DNA of 64,000 nt, taken from Butyribacter intestini (GTDB lineage Bacteria; Bacillota; Clostridia; Lachnospirales; Lachnospiraceae). Below the pieces are notes generated by a model. The model did not search any database. It saw nothing but the letters and a program-made list of their open reading frames with translations, and was not told the DNA's origin. Position 1 is the first letter of the stretch. Each line of letters begins with the position of its first letter. Below are positions 43,470 to 52,712 of this stretch, one piece after another. The position numbers and the translations under genes are program-made. The stretch spans positions 1,239,033 to 1,303,032 of the forward strand of contig LLKB01000005.1 in assembly GCA_001414325.1 (NCBI GenBank), in the 5' to 3' direction.

Positions 43470-44902
43470 TCATATTCTTCCCCGCATTGTCTGAAACACA
43501 CCATAAAGATCAATGCCGCCGTAACCACATATCCTGTTTGGGACTTCCACCCCCGTGTTTATCGTACCACGGATAAGATATTTCTTGACGGACACGGTGT
43601 CCATCGTTATGTCATTTTTTCTTATTATCCCCCATTCCATCAAAAGTGCTGCTGCCCCGGCTGTTATTGCCGTAGCGGCACTTGAACCGCTCATATAACC
43701 ATATCTTGCCAATGACACATCACCTTTTTGTGTCCTGTCTGTAATGACACTTGCCATCGGTCCAAATATGTCTATTCCCGGACTGCATATATCGGGTTTT
43801 ATATATCCAGACCTTGTGTAGCCACGGCTTGAGTCTGCAACGGCACTGGTCGTATATGAATTATAGTAGGCATTTGACAATATAGCTATATTGTTTGCCG
43901 GATTGCATATCGTCACATCAGGGTCACTTTCAAGAAAATAAGTTTCATCAGTTATAAAATTTTTTATCGGCAGCCACATATCAAAGAAACCATCACCCCG
44001 GTTGTCATTGAAAACCCTTATTTTCCATAACCCCGGTTCAACTGAGCTGAATCTTAGCCTTACACACTCGTCGCCGCTCTCATATGCCGTTATCAGATAA
44101 TCTATGTCAACCACTGTTTTTTCAAGTACAAACCTTATCCTGTGCTGCTCACCGAGTTTTGCCGTTGTCTTTCCGCTGTATTCACCGCTTGGAGATATGA
44201 TACCTATCGCATAAAGATTTGGTGCATCTCCCCACAACTCTATCGTAAATCCATCATCACTTCCCGTCCGCAGTTCGACCTCAACATCCTGCCCCGACCT
44301 GAGCAGTCCGCTCCTGTAATGATGTCCGGCATTAGCTTCATTTCCACACGCAGCCACCGCACACACACCGCTGTAATTTCCTCTACTTTCGAGATATTCT
44401 CCAAGACATCCTCCTCTCTCATGCCCTCCTATATTTGTTCCTATTCCAAAGCATATGATAAGCGGTTTTTCGGCTTTTACTGCAGTCTGCCACAAATATT
44501 TTATGCCAAGCATTATATCCTGCTCACCGTAGACTACTTTATCACCGCCTATGCGGAAATATCTTTTAAGACCGTCTTTTGCTTCACGGCACTTAACGAC
44601 GCATATATCGGCAAGCGGGGCAACCCCCGAAAAATTTCTCTCATCAATCTTATTGCCACAGGCAACCCCTGCAAGAAATGTTCCATGTCCGTTTGTGTCT
44701 ACACTCGGAACTATGTTTTTAGGATTATCAGACATAAGTGCTTCATTAATATTACTTCTTAAATATTCTGCCCCGAACAAAAATCCGTCGGGAATTCTGC
44801 CGCTTTTCATATTTTCAATGGGTATTGTCTGATCCCATATTGAATATATCCTGCTTGTTCCGTCAGCATTTAAAAAAGCGGGGTGACCGTAGTCTATCCC
44901 CG
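43470..44902 (-). pseudogene. S8 subtilase (CspB-like), C-terminal piece of a split gene
   Basis: About 477 codons with no start of their own. The frame enters from upstream sequence at GGG(44901)-ATA-GAC, encoding GIDYGHPAFLNADGTSRIYS, which must follow D-T-G in an intact subtilase. The catalytic histidine (VDTNGHGTFLAGVACG), oxyanion Asn (AVAACGNEANAGHH) and serine (YMSGSSAATAITAGAAALL) are present. The catalytic Asp is on the N-terminal piece at 50150-50488. Together they make about 590 residues like the germination-type CspB proteases of clostridia. The piece is not expected to be translated or active as it stands. Confidence 0.85.
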
Positions 44903-44925
44903 CTGGTGTGCGAATAAAAATATTA

Positions 44926-45624
44926 TTATTTGCCCTGACCGTAATATGCGTTAGCACCGTGTTTACGATAGTAATGTTTGTCCTGAAGCTCCTGTGGTGC
45001 AGGCTGGATTCTAGGATTGATAGTCTCAGCACGATATGCCATCTTTCCGACTTCCTCAAGAACTACTGCATTGTGAACTGCCTCGTGAGCATCTTTGCCC
45101 CATGCAAATGGTCCGTGGTTTTTGCAAAGAACAGCAGGAACAGCTACAGGATCAAGATTTCTTGCATTGAACTCGCTAACGATAAGTTTTCCCGTATTCT
45201 CTTCATATGCATCCTCAATCTCGTCCTTTGTAAGACAGCGTACACATGGAACTTCACCATAAATATAATCAGCGTGTGTTGTTCCATAGCATGGAATTGA
45301 TCTTCCTGCCTGTGCCCAGCTTGTAGCATATGATGAGTGAGTATGTACGACTCCTCCGATGTCCTTGAATGCTTTGTAAAGCTCTACATGAGTTGCCGTA
45401 TCTGATGACGGATTATATTTTCCTTCAACTTTGTTTCCGTTGAGGTCAACAAGCACCATATCTTCAGGTGTAAGCTTGTCATATTCAACACCACTTGGCT
45501 TGATAGCAAAAATTCCACTCTCTCTGTCAATCTCACTTACATTTCCCCAGGTAAATGTTACAAGACCGTACTTTGGTAAAAGCATATTTGCCTCATAAAC
45601 TCTTTTCTTTAATTCCTCTAACAT
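44926..45624 (-). CDS. araD: L-ribulose-5-phosphate 4-epimerase
   Basis: 232 residues, the full length of AraD. It turns L-ribulose-5-phosphate into D-xylulose-5-phosphate in L-arabinose use. Class II aldolase motifs: FTWGNVSEIDRESGIFAIKP, GKYNPSSDTATHVELYK, zinc ligands VVHTHSSYATSWAQAGR and VLCKNHGPFAWGKDAHEA. RBS AAGGAGG 7 bases before ATG 45624. No araA or araB is nearby. It is the last gene within the block that splits the subtilase gene, its stop being 22 bases from the border. Confidence 0.95.
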   Translation of the reverse strand: MLEELKKRVYEANMLLPKYGLVTFTWGNVSEIDRESGIFAIKPSGVEYDKLTPEDMVLVDLNGNKVEGKYNPSSDTATHVELYKAFKDIGGVVHTHSSYATSWAQAGRSIPCYGTTHADYIYGEVPCVRCLTKDEIEDAYEENTGKLIVSEFNARNLDPVAVPAVLCKNHGPFAWGKDAHEAVHNAVVLEEVGKMAYRAETINPRIQPAPQELQDKHYYRKHGANAYYGQGK

Positions 45625-45661
45625 ATTTTTCCTCCTTCTCAGTGAAAATTTTTAATAAGTG

Positions 45662-45699
45662 TTATAGAAAAAAGTAAATTTATTTAGTTTTTTCTATAA
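45662..45699 (-). terminator. AT-rich hairpin at the end of the transglutaminase gene
   Basis: TTATAGAAAAAA and TTTTTTCTATAA are a perfect 12-bp inverted pair spaced by 14 bases, spanning the stop codon of the transglutaminase gene. It may end that transcript before araD, but it has no G/C-rich stem, so efficiency is doubtful. Confidence 0.5.
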
Positions 45700-48166
45700 T
45701 AAAGTTCTGTAACAAGTTTAACTCAAAATAAAGACAATGTAAAGACCTTTCGGCTCTAATCTTTGATGCAATTTCATTCATTATACAAAGACAACACAAC
45801 AGTTCGCTCTCTGATATATCCTCCGCCGAAAAAGCAGCCTTTTCAAGTATCTCCCTAAGATTTCCTATATCACACACCTCGGACAGTTTTTTGATATATT
45901 CATCATCGGAAAGCTTTTCCATTTTCCTGCCTTCACATCCCATATACAGGGTCAAAAATCTTCTTGCCACAAAAAGCTTTGCTGAATTGTTTTCTGCTCT
46001 TGAAATCTTCTTTTTATATAAAAGATAAAACATTTTTTGTCTGCCATAAAAAATATATATCAGAAAAAGTACAAATGCCACCGCAAAAACAAGCAGTAAT
46101 CTTACATACAACGGCAAGCCTGTTCTGTTTTTTGCTGCAGTCTTTTCCGACTGGCTTTTCTTAATATTGCTTTCCATCTTGTCCTTAACTTTTGTTTTGT
46201 TCTTTACTGTCTTGTTATCGGACTTTTTCCTGTTGTCTTTTTTCTTTTTTACATTCCCGTTATCATTTTTAACTTTATTTTTCTTTGGCTTTGCCGTATT
46301 TTTTGCCCTGTGTTGAGCTTTATCTGCCGCTTTAGTGCTTTTCGGTACAGTATCAAAAGAAACTTGTGGCGGTTCTTCATCGGCATATTCCTTTGAGATT
46401 GCAGATGTTTTTGTCATATCTACCGGCAGCCAGCCCACCCCCTCTTTATATATCTCAGACCATGCGTGTGCATCCTCATCATGTACCTGTGCCACATAGT
46501 ACACTTTATTTTTCCCAAAAGCACTCTTTCTCACTACCTTTTTAAACTGACTTGGAAAAACCATATAACCTGCGGCATATCTTGCCGGAATATTTTTCAA
46601 TCTTAAAAGAATCGTCGATGCCGTTGCATAATGCTCACAGTAGCCCTTTTTATTTTCAAAAAGAAAATAGTCAAGATAATCTTTCGTCAGAGGAAGTCTG
46701 CCCGGATTTTTTGTATATGTCGTATCAGCTTGCAATGCAGACTCTATTTCCTGACATTTAAGGCTTAACTGTTCAGACAATTCTATTTCATCTGCAAATT
46801 TTTTTAACTTGTCATCATCAGGCACTCCAAGGTAATTTTCTCTGACATATTCGCTATATTTTGTATCTGTCACATAACTTTTATCACTGTTTAAAAGATA
46901 ATTATATTCTGAATACGCCACATCATAATACTTTATATTGTAATCATCAGCTTTTCTTGTTATGCTTCTCTCCAAATCATCTAATTTTATCCCATTATCA
47001 ACAGTTGTTACATTTTTATCATCAGATTTTTTATTTGTATTTATATTTTTTACATCACTGTAATAAGGCAGAGCCAGTTTTTTATCTCTCTGATTTGCCT
47101 TATTGTCATATTGGACACGCATATTTATAAGTTTTGTTTCACTACTTTTGTCCGCCATATCCTTAACAGACTTGTATCCATAAGAAAAAATACTTTTCAA
47201 ACGATAAGAATAAAATCCTGATTCCTCTGCTTCACTCGTCCATTTGCCGTTATTGTATGTGTCCGCACTAAATTCTTTAAAATAAATTTTTGACCCGGGC
47301 TTTTTGTCGAGCACTATTTCAAACATATTTTTCCCCGTGTAAACAGGTGAAACATTTGATAATCTTCCACGATAACTCATATCCTGTATCTGTTCAACGA
47401 TATTATCAGCAATCTTTTTTGCAATCTTTTCATATTGCTGTTGTTTTCTTAAAATCTGATTGTTTTTCGACATAATCTTTTCTTCGGTCTGATCTGTAAC
47501 ACAGACTGAAACTGCCATACAGGCTGCCATTATAACTGAAATGACCGCATATCCCACCGCCTTATTTTTCATTTTACGGTTTGTAATAGAAAATGCTATA
47601 CCCGCACCACCTGCAACAAGCATCGCAAAAGTCTCCACAGATGGTGTTTTTCCGTACATCATTCCCATGATAACCACTACCGCCGCCGGAATATAACTCC
47701 ACACCCTGCTTTTCAGACTAAAAATACATATTGCCATGGCAAGAACCATCATCCCTATTATCACGATAATGGCTGCTTTTCCACTATGCCCAAGCCGTGA
47801 ACCGTGCAAAACGGAAGTTACATCTGTCATTTCATGAGACTGTAAATACTCCTGTTTTTTTATGTTCACATAATTAAGAAGTATATTTAAACTCCCTTTC
47901 AAATAATCACGCCTTAATAGCATAAAACCAAAAAAGGCAATCGTATATCCGGCAAATAATATATTTTTGGGAATTGATTTTAACATCCCCGTCAATGTAA
48001 ATATCAACGAGAAGATGAAGATTGCCAGATACACCTCTCTATAATTTGCCGGATAACTAAACTCATCACAAAAACTGCGGTAAACTCCAACGGCAGTTAT
48101 CGCCATAAAAATCCCCGCTAAAGGCATTGTCTGTCTTTTCTTTTGCCTGATTCCATACAATTCCAT
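45680..48166 (-). CDS. Transglutaminase-like membrane protein
   Basis: 828 residues. About six N-terminal membrane helices (residues 15-215). A large external domain contains the transglutaminase core (about 480-590): Cys in ENKKGYCEHYATASTILLRL, PARYAAGYMVFP, His in VHDEDAHAWSEIY and Asp in GVGWLPVDMT. A Lys-rich linker (about 610-680: KKNKVKNDNGNVKKKKDN) precedes one more helix and a cytoplasmic DUF4129-like tail. Third gene of the moxR-DUF58-transglutaminase operon; these membrane systems act on envelope proteins, but the substrate is unknown. Confidence 0.9.
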   Translation of the reverse strand: MELYGIRQKKRQTMPLAGIFMAITAVGVYRSFCDEFSYPANYREVYLAIFIFSLIFTLTGMLKSIPKNILFAGYTIAFFGFMLLRRDYLKGSLNILLNYVNIKKQEYLQSHEMTDVTSVLHGSRLGHSGKAAIIVIIGMMVLAMAICIFSLKSRVWSYIPAAVVVIMGMMYGKTPSVETFAMLVAGGAGIAFSITNRKMKNKAVGYAVISVIMAACMAVSVCVTDQTEEKIMSKNNQILRKQQQYEKIAKKIADNIVEQIQDMSYRGRLSNVSPVYTGKNMFEIVLDKKPGSKIYFKEFSADTYNNGKWTSEAEESGFYSYRLKSIFSYGYKSVKDMADKSSETKLINMRVQYDNKANQRDKKLALPYYSDVKNINTNKKSDDKNVTTVDNGIKLDDLERSITRKADDYNIKYYDVAYSEYNYLLNSDKSYVTDTKYSEYVRENYLGVPDDDKLKKFADEIELSEQLSLKCQEIESALQADTTYTKNPGRLPLTKDYLDYFLFENKKGYCEHYATASTILLRLKNIPARYAAGYMVFPSQFKKVVRKSAFGKNKVYYVAQVHDEDAHAWSEIYKEGVGWLPVDMTKTSAISKEYADEEPPQVSFDTVPKSTKAADKAQHRAKNTAKPKKNKVKNDNGNVKKKKDNRKKSDNKTVKNKTKVKDKMESNIKKSQSEKTAAKNRTGLPLYVRLLLVFAVAFVLFLIYIFYGRQKMFYLLYKKKISRAENNSAKLFVARRFLTLYMGCEGRKMEKLSDDEYIKKLSEVCDIGNLREILEKAAFSAEDISESELLCCLCIMNEIASKIRAERSLHCLYFELNLLQNFIIEKTK

Positions 48167-48170
48167 AACT

Positions 48171-49154
48171 CTAACCTGTTTTCTCCATTTCTATAAGCGT
48201 ATATTTATCAATAACAGGATTATTTCCTGTTGACCGCAAATTCATTTCATCATAAACATTTATCTCACATAATGCCCGGTATAATTCTTCCTCATTTGAT
48301 ACATATGCTCTTTTCACCTGCTTCTGTCTTGCATCATACCAGACATAGACTATATTTTCACCATTTTCGATAGTCCCAAATCCTACCTTGTTCCATTTAT
48401 CAAATTCTCTTGCAATTTCTTCTCTTTTTAACGGTCTTGTCTCAATATAATAACAATAATAATTTTTACTATCATCCAAAAATTCCTTTACATAGAGTGT
48501 ATTACTTTTTGATGAAAGCTTCCAATGTATATTTCTAAGCCTGTCGCCATTTCTATACTCTCTGACATGGCTGAAATCTCCGTTATTTTTCTTATTCCCG
48601 CTAATCATAACACAGTTGTCATCACTATCTTTTTCTGCGGTTTCAATATATTTTCCATCTGTCACAGGCACTATACAAACTGCTTCACTTTTATTTTTCA
48701 TATGTTTGTTTAACTTGAAAAATCCCAGATAGTCGTATATTCCCGCCTTTTTAACAGAAACTATATAATTTCCGGATAAGATTTCATCATCCCTAAAACT
48801 GTACGAACATCTCTCTGTCCTTTTTGCCGAACACCACTGCTTAACAACAACTTTTTTCTGCTTCATATTATATGGGTCAAGGCAGTTCAATATGAGCAGT
48901 ATTTTTCCACTTGGCAAAATACTCCTGTTTTCAAGAACAAGTTCAAAATTTATCCGCCCGCATTTGTTTATGACAGGCTTTGTTTCAAGCTTTATCTTAA
49001 GCTTGAAAAACAATATCATATTCATGATAAACAACATACTTCCTATTAAAATTTCAGCATAAAACACAAACAAAAAACCATTGCTGTTATATAAAACTGA
49101 CATATATAAAGTAAACAATACACTCAAAATAAATGTAAAAATCCTACCTGCCAT
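48171..49154 (-). CDS. DUF58 domain protein
   Basis: 327 residues. Two N-terminal helices (about 5-50), then a beta-rich region, and the DUF58 signature HVREYRNGDRLRNIHWKLSS, KSNTLYVKEFLDDSKNY (about 195-230). The von Willebrand-like C-terminal portion follows. It starts 7 bases after moxR and ends 4 bases before the transglutaminase gene, so all three are co-transcribed. The family works with a MoxR ATPase, probably as a chaperone pair for envelope proteins. Confidence 0.9.
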   Translation of the reverse strand: MAGRIFTFILSVLFTLYMSVLYNSNGFLFVFYAEILIGSMLFIMNMILFFKLKIKLETKPVINKCGRINFELVLENRSILPSGKILLILNCLDPYNMKQKKVVVKQWCSAKRTERCSYSFRDDEILSGNYIVSVKKAGIYDYLGFFKLNKHMKNKSEAVCIVPVTDGKYIETAEKDSDDNCVMISGNKKNNGDFSHVREYRNGDRLRNIHWKLSSKSNTLYVKEFLDDSKNYYCYYIETRPLKREEIAREFDKWNKVGFGTIENGENIVYVWYDARQKQVKRAYVSNEEELYRALCEINVYDEMNLRSTGNNPVIDKYTLIEMEKTG

Positions 49155-49161
49155 TTTCTCC

Positions 49162-50127
49162 TCATTTCTTCTTTTTAATTCCCGGTGCTTTTATGCCGTT
49201 ACTTATTTTTTTGATAGCCATCTGCGAAGAAATCCTTTCTCCTGATGCTCTTCCCGACATGACAATCCTGTGCGGAGCAATCTTTTCAAATGCCTCCTTG
49301 ACATCTTTTGGTGTCACATAATCTCTATCATCAAGAAATGCAAATGCTTTTGAAAGCTTCGTAAGTGCGATTGTTCCTCTCGGACTTACGCCAAGTCTTA
49401 TATAATCGCTTCCCCTGGTAGCTCTGATAAGTCTGCATATATAATCATAAACTTCATCAGCTATAAAAATATCTTTCACATATTTTCTTATATTTAAGAG
49501 TTCTTCCCCGTCAATAACAGACGCAACACTTTCTGACATACGCACATTTTCATAATCTTTTTCACAATTTTTTGCAATCTTTATCTCATCCTCAAGTGAA
49601 GGATAACCCATGGAAATACATATCATAAATCTGTCAAGCTGTGATTCCGGCAAAAGCTGTGTTCCTATACTTCCCTCCGGATTTTGCGTAGCTATGACTA
49701 TAAACGGTTCAGGAACTTTTCTCGTCACACCGTCAACGGTCACACTCTTTTCCTCCATCACTTCAAGAAGTGCCGACTGCGTTTTCGGTGAGGTTCTGTT
49801 GATTTCATCCGCGAGAAAAAAATTGCACATTACAGGTCCAGGCTGATAAATGAATTCCTGACTCTTGTTGTCATACATATTAAATCCGATAATATCTGCC
49901 GGCATTACATCCGATGTAAACTGTGTTCTTTTGTTTTCAAGACCCATTGCTTTCGCAAATGCCGTTGCGAGCGATGTTTTTCCGACACCCGGAACATCAT
50001 CAATAAGTATATGTCCCTCAGCCAAAACTGCCGCCATAACACTTCTTATGCAGTCGTCTTTTCCTATAACAACCTTTCCCACTTCATCTAAAACCTTAAT
50101 ACAATCTGAATAATATTTTTCTTTCAT
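49162..50127 (-). CDS. MoxR family AAA+ ATPase
   Basis: 321 residues. VGKVVIGKDDCIRSVMAAVL, Walker A DDVPGVGKTSLATAFAK, Walker B MCNFFLADEINRTSPKTQSA, sensor 1 VIATQNPEGSIGTQLLPESQ, and the lid LGVSPRGTIALTKLSKAFAF. MoxR ATPases help fold or insert proteins handled by the adjacent DUF58 and transglutaminase partners. ATG 50127 has ACAGGAG upstream; a longer frame starts at 50166 inside the split subtilase gene and is rejected. First gene of the operon, without its own clear promoter. Confidence 0.93.
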   Translation of the reverse strand: MKEKYYSDCIKVLDEVGKVVIGKDDCIRSVMAAVLAEGHILIDDVPGVGKTSLATAFAKAMGLENKRTQFTSDVMPADIIGFNMYDNKSQEFIYQPGPVMCNFFLADEINRTSPKTQSALLEVMEEKSVTVDGVTRKVPEPFIVIATQNPEGSIGTQLLPESQLDRFMICISMGYPSLEDEIKIAKNCEKDYENVRMSESVASVIDGEELLNIRKYVKDIFIADEVYDYICRLIRATRGSDYIRLGVSPRGTIALTKLSKAFAFLDDRDYVTPKDVKEAFEKIAPHRIVMSGRASGERISSQMAIKKISNGIKAPGIKKKK

Positions 50128-50149
50128 ACTCCTGTTATATCCCTTTCTT

Positions 50150-50488
50150 CTATTTTCGCACGGCATACCCCGTATCTATAAACCCAACCATAACTCCCTG
50201 TCCGTACATAGACAGATTCGGCTGATTTCTGACTTTTGTTATCCCCGCCGACGCAAGAGCAGGCTCTGATGACATAAGACCATAGCAGGCGGGCACAAAA
50301 AATGCTCCGCCGTTTATGCCACTTCTAACTTCATCTCCCTTTACATATGCAATCGCAAACCGCTCAGAGATTATCTGATAACATCCCTCACCATATTTAT
50401 CGGTCAGGTATTTTTCATCTCCATAATACTCTACAAGATAATCCTGATACTCCTGCGAAACCGCCGCCTCCATACACAACCTGTTCAT
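50150..50488 (-). pseudogene. S8 subtilase (CspB-like), N-terminal piece of a split gene
   Basis: About 112 codons from ATG 50488 (GGAG 9 bases upstream; the frame itself extends to 50515). It includes the Csp-type prodomain (AAVSQEYQDYLVEYYGDEKY, then GEGCYQIISERFAIAYVKGD) and the start of the peptidase domain, YGQGVMVGFIDTG with the catalytic Asp. After D-T-G it turns into unrelated YAVRK and a stop. The sequence that should follow starts at 44902. Without the His and Ser parts it cannot be active. Confidence 0.85.
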
Positions 50489-50618
50489 ACAAATAATCTC
50501 CGCTTCTTTTTCCATATTTCAATAATATCAAATTGCGAAACTCTCATAATACTTTATTAAATTGTGCAATTAACACAACATATAATCAGTTTCGCAATCA
50601 CCCTCACTATATAAATAT

Positions 50619-50654
50619 GAAAAAAAGACCGGAGTGACAATCCACTCCGATCCG
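50619..50654 (-). terminator. Terminator of the carboxypeptidase gene
   Basis: On the minus strand CGGAGTG-GATTGT-CACTCCG is followed by GTCTTTTTTT. It lies just after the D,D-carboxypeptidase stop. Confidence 0.85.
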
Positions 50655-50658
50655 ATAT

Positions 50659-52323
50659 TTAAAAGTCAAAGAAATTCTTTCCAAAACTCTCACGCGTTTT
50701 CTTACGGCGTCTTGAATAATTTGTGTTTTTTCTTGTAGACGGCTTATCACTTGTTGAAGCAGATGTTTTCTTTGTATAATGCTTACTATGATTTCTTCTC
50801 ACATTCTTATTAGAAGAATCTTTTCTGTTCTGCCTTACTCTTTTAGCATGATTTCTTCTACCCATTTTACTCTGGTAGCCACCATGCCTTTTTCTGCTCC
50901 TTGACATTACAATGGACTTACCTGTAATGGCAAAAATTATAAACATCACAATAACTATTATCGCTAAAAGTATGACTATCGAAAGAACAATGTTGTTTAC
51001 GATAAAATCAATCACTCCATAAATTCCACCTGAAATGCCATCTCTTATTCCGGTAAATATCTTATGAAACAATGATGGATTTGAATTTGTCTTTTCGATT
51101 GATTTTATTTCTTTGTTTACAACTTTTCTTGATGCTTCATCAAGATATGTTTTCTTTGTACTGTCATAAATAATATTGCTTGAACCAACCGTTTTTCCCG
51201 CATAAGTGTAGGTTACTTTTCCTATAATATTCTTTCCAGTCTTAATTTTAACATTTTTATTGTAAATTATTTTCTGCTTAGCCTTTGAAAGTTTAACATT
51301 CTTTGGAAGTACAACACTTGACTCACCCTCAAATCTCACCGGGGAATTTGAACTGTTAAAGAAACTTCCGTAATTGTCAAACAAATCTTCACTTATCTTT
51401 GAATCGGAACCACCGACATTATGCTTTTTGTACTTTCCAAAACAATAATTTAAAAGTTTAATCGTATCCGTGTACTGATTAGGCTCTCCTGCTTTCTGGC
51501 TTGTCGACTTCATGACAACGCAGACAAGCTGCATACCGTCTTTTTCCGCAAATGTAACAAGCGTATTTCCTGCTGCGTGTGTAAATCCTGTCTTTCCACC
51601 GATACAATATTTGTATCCGTACTGAGGATACTCGTCCGGATTGATAGCCTCATGATGATTGAGCCATATTCTCTTCATCTTATGCTTATTTGTCTTTGCA
51701 CAAGTATATCTCGGTGTATTGCTGACCTTTCTAAATACGGAATTCTGTAAAGCTGCTCTTCCTATCATCGCCATATCATATGCCGTAGTATAATGATTAG
51801 GATCAGGCAGACCGTTTGGATTATTGAAATGTGTGTCTTTAAGACCAAGCTGCTTAACACGCCTGTTCATCAGCTTAACAAAGTTCTTTACACTTCCTGA
51901 AACATGTTCTCCTGCCGCAAGACAAACCTCATTTGCGGACTCAAGCATGATGGCATAAAGGCACTGTTCCATCGTCATTTTCTCACCCGGCTCAGAACTT
52001 ACCGTCGAATCTCCCGGACTTATACCGTATGCTGCCGTCTTTGAAAATGTTACAACATCACTCGGTGAACTGTTCTCAGCAGCTAAAAGTGCCGTAAGAA
52101 TTTTGGTGATACTTGCCGGATAGCGTTTTTTGTGAATATTCTTTCCATATAATACCGTACCCGTGGAAACTTCCATAACTATTGCCGAACCGCTGACAAG
52201 ACTGTCCGTTGACGGTCCTTTCGGCCATGAACCACCCTTTGCCTGTGCACTGACTCCCGACAACATTGCGGAAAACATGATAATTACAGTCAAAAACGAC
52301 GATAAAACTCTTTTTCTGTTCAT
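50659..52323 (-). CDS. D-alanyl-D-alanine carboxypeptidase (PBP5/DacF type)
   Basis: 554 residues. A signal peptide (residues 1-28) is followed by the S11 peptidase domain (about 40-300): nucleophile S71 in YPASITKILTALL, S-x-N in LESANEVCLAAGEH, and K-T-G in GGKTGFTHAAGNTLV. A beta-rich C-terminal domain (about 320-400), a membrane helix near 445-470 and a strongly basic tail (KRVRQNRKDSSNKNVRRNHS) follow. It trims the terminal D-Ala from peptidoglycan stem peptides outside the cell. The tail helix and basic end are longer than in Bacillus DacA. Confidence 0.93.
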   Translation of the reverse strand: MNRKRVLSSFLTVIIMFSAMLSGVSAQAKGGSWPKGPSTDSLVSGSAIVMEVSTGTVLYGKNIHKKRYPASITKILTALLAAENSSPSDVVTFSKTAAYGISPGDSTVSSEPGEKMTMEQCLYAIMLESANEVCLAAGEHVSGSVKNFVKLMNRRVKQLGLKDTHFNNPNGLPDPNHYTTAYDMAMIGRAALQNSVFRKVSNTPRYTCAKTNKHKMKRIWLNHHEAINPDEYPQYGYKYCIGGKTGFTHAAGNTLVTFAEKDGMQLVCVVMKSTSQKAGEPNQYTDTIKLLNYCFGKYKKHNVGGSDSKISEDLFDNYGSFFNSSNSPVRFEGESSVVLPKNVKLSKAKQKIIYNKNVKIKTGKNIIGKVTYTYAGKTVGSSNIIYDSTKKTYLDEASRKVVNKEIKSIEKTNSNPSLFHKIFTGIRDGISGGIYGVIDFIVNNIVLSIVILLAIIVIVMFIIFAITGKSIVMSRSRKRHGGYQSKMGRRNHAKRVRQNRKDSSNKNVRRNHSKHYTKKTSASTSDKPSTRKNTNYSRRRKKTRESFGKNFFDF

Positions 52324-52368
52324 AATCTCCCCACTTCCTGTGTAAATAACATACCTCTTATCTGATAG

Positions 52369-52417
52369 TCAAGCGGATATTCGCAATTTGCTGTGCTGCT
52401 TGCTCATAACACTAAAT
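52369..52417 (+). repeat. 50-bp repeat family, copy 3
   Basis: TCAAGCGGATATTCGCAATT then TGCTGCTTGCTCATAACACTAAAT. It shares the word order of the copies at 17013-17070 and 38885-38933. It lies in the 260-base gap between the carboxypeptidase gene and tRNA-Arg, which otherwise holds nothing I can name. Confidence 0.5.
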
Positions 52418-52584
52418 CTATCGTTTAATTCAATTTATAAAAATCTTAATCTATTTATAAAAAAATGCTAATCTTTTACTAAGTTGCATTGCATATTTTA
52501 AATATATAAGCTATCATGATGTTACGGTTTGCTAAATTGTAAACAATTTTGCCACCGCATAAACACATCCAGATAAACAAAAAG

Positions 52585-52656
52585 CACTCCCAGTAGGAAT
52601 CGAACCTACAACTGCCCCTTAGGAGGGGGCTGTTATATCCATTTAACTATGGGAGC
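52585..52656 (-). tRNA. tRNA-Arg (anticodon CCT)
   Basis: Read on the minus strand, a 72-base cloverleaf can be folded: acceptor GCTCCCA/TGGGAGT (one G-U), D arm GTTA...TAAC, anticodon arm GCCCC-CTCCTAA-GGGGC with anticodon CCT (reads AGG), and T arm GTAGG-TTCGATT-CCTAC. CCA is not encoded. Confidence 0.93.
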
Positions 52657-52712
52657 ACACAATTCATATTTTAACACACTACAGCATAGTAGTCAAGAAA
52701 AGGAGATAATTT

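Larger units (their letters stand above)
44903..50167 (-). mobile_element. 5.27-kb segment interrupting the subtilase gene
   Basis: The block carries moxR, the DUF58 gene, the transglutaminase gene and araD. At each border is the 5-bp direct repeat CGGGG (minus strand), and deleting the block with one copy would rejoin GAT-ACG-GGG with ATA-GAC-TAC in frame, giving DTGIDYGHP. The two ends carry a short inverted match, GTGCGAA 5-6 bases inside each border (CTGGTGTGCGAATAAAA at 44903; TATGCCGTGCGAAAATAG read inward from 50167). No transposase or recombinase is encoded, so the mechanism is open: an old insertion, a rearrangement, or a segment moved in trans. Confidence 0.6.

Noticed and set aside
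44926-45624. araD as part of an arabinose operon
   Set aside because: No other ara gene or regulator is in the window and its neighbours are unrelated.
50128-50166. Longer MoxR start at 50166
   Set aside because: It has no RBS and lies within the end of the split subtilase piece; ATG 50127 has one.
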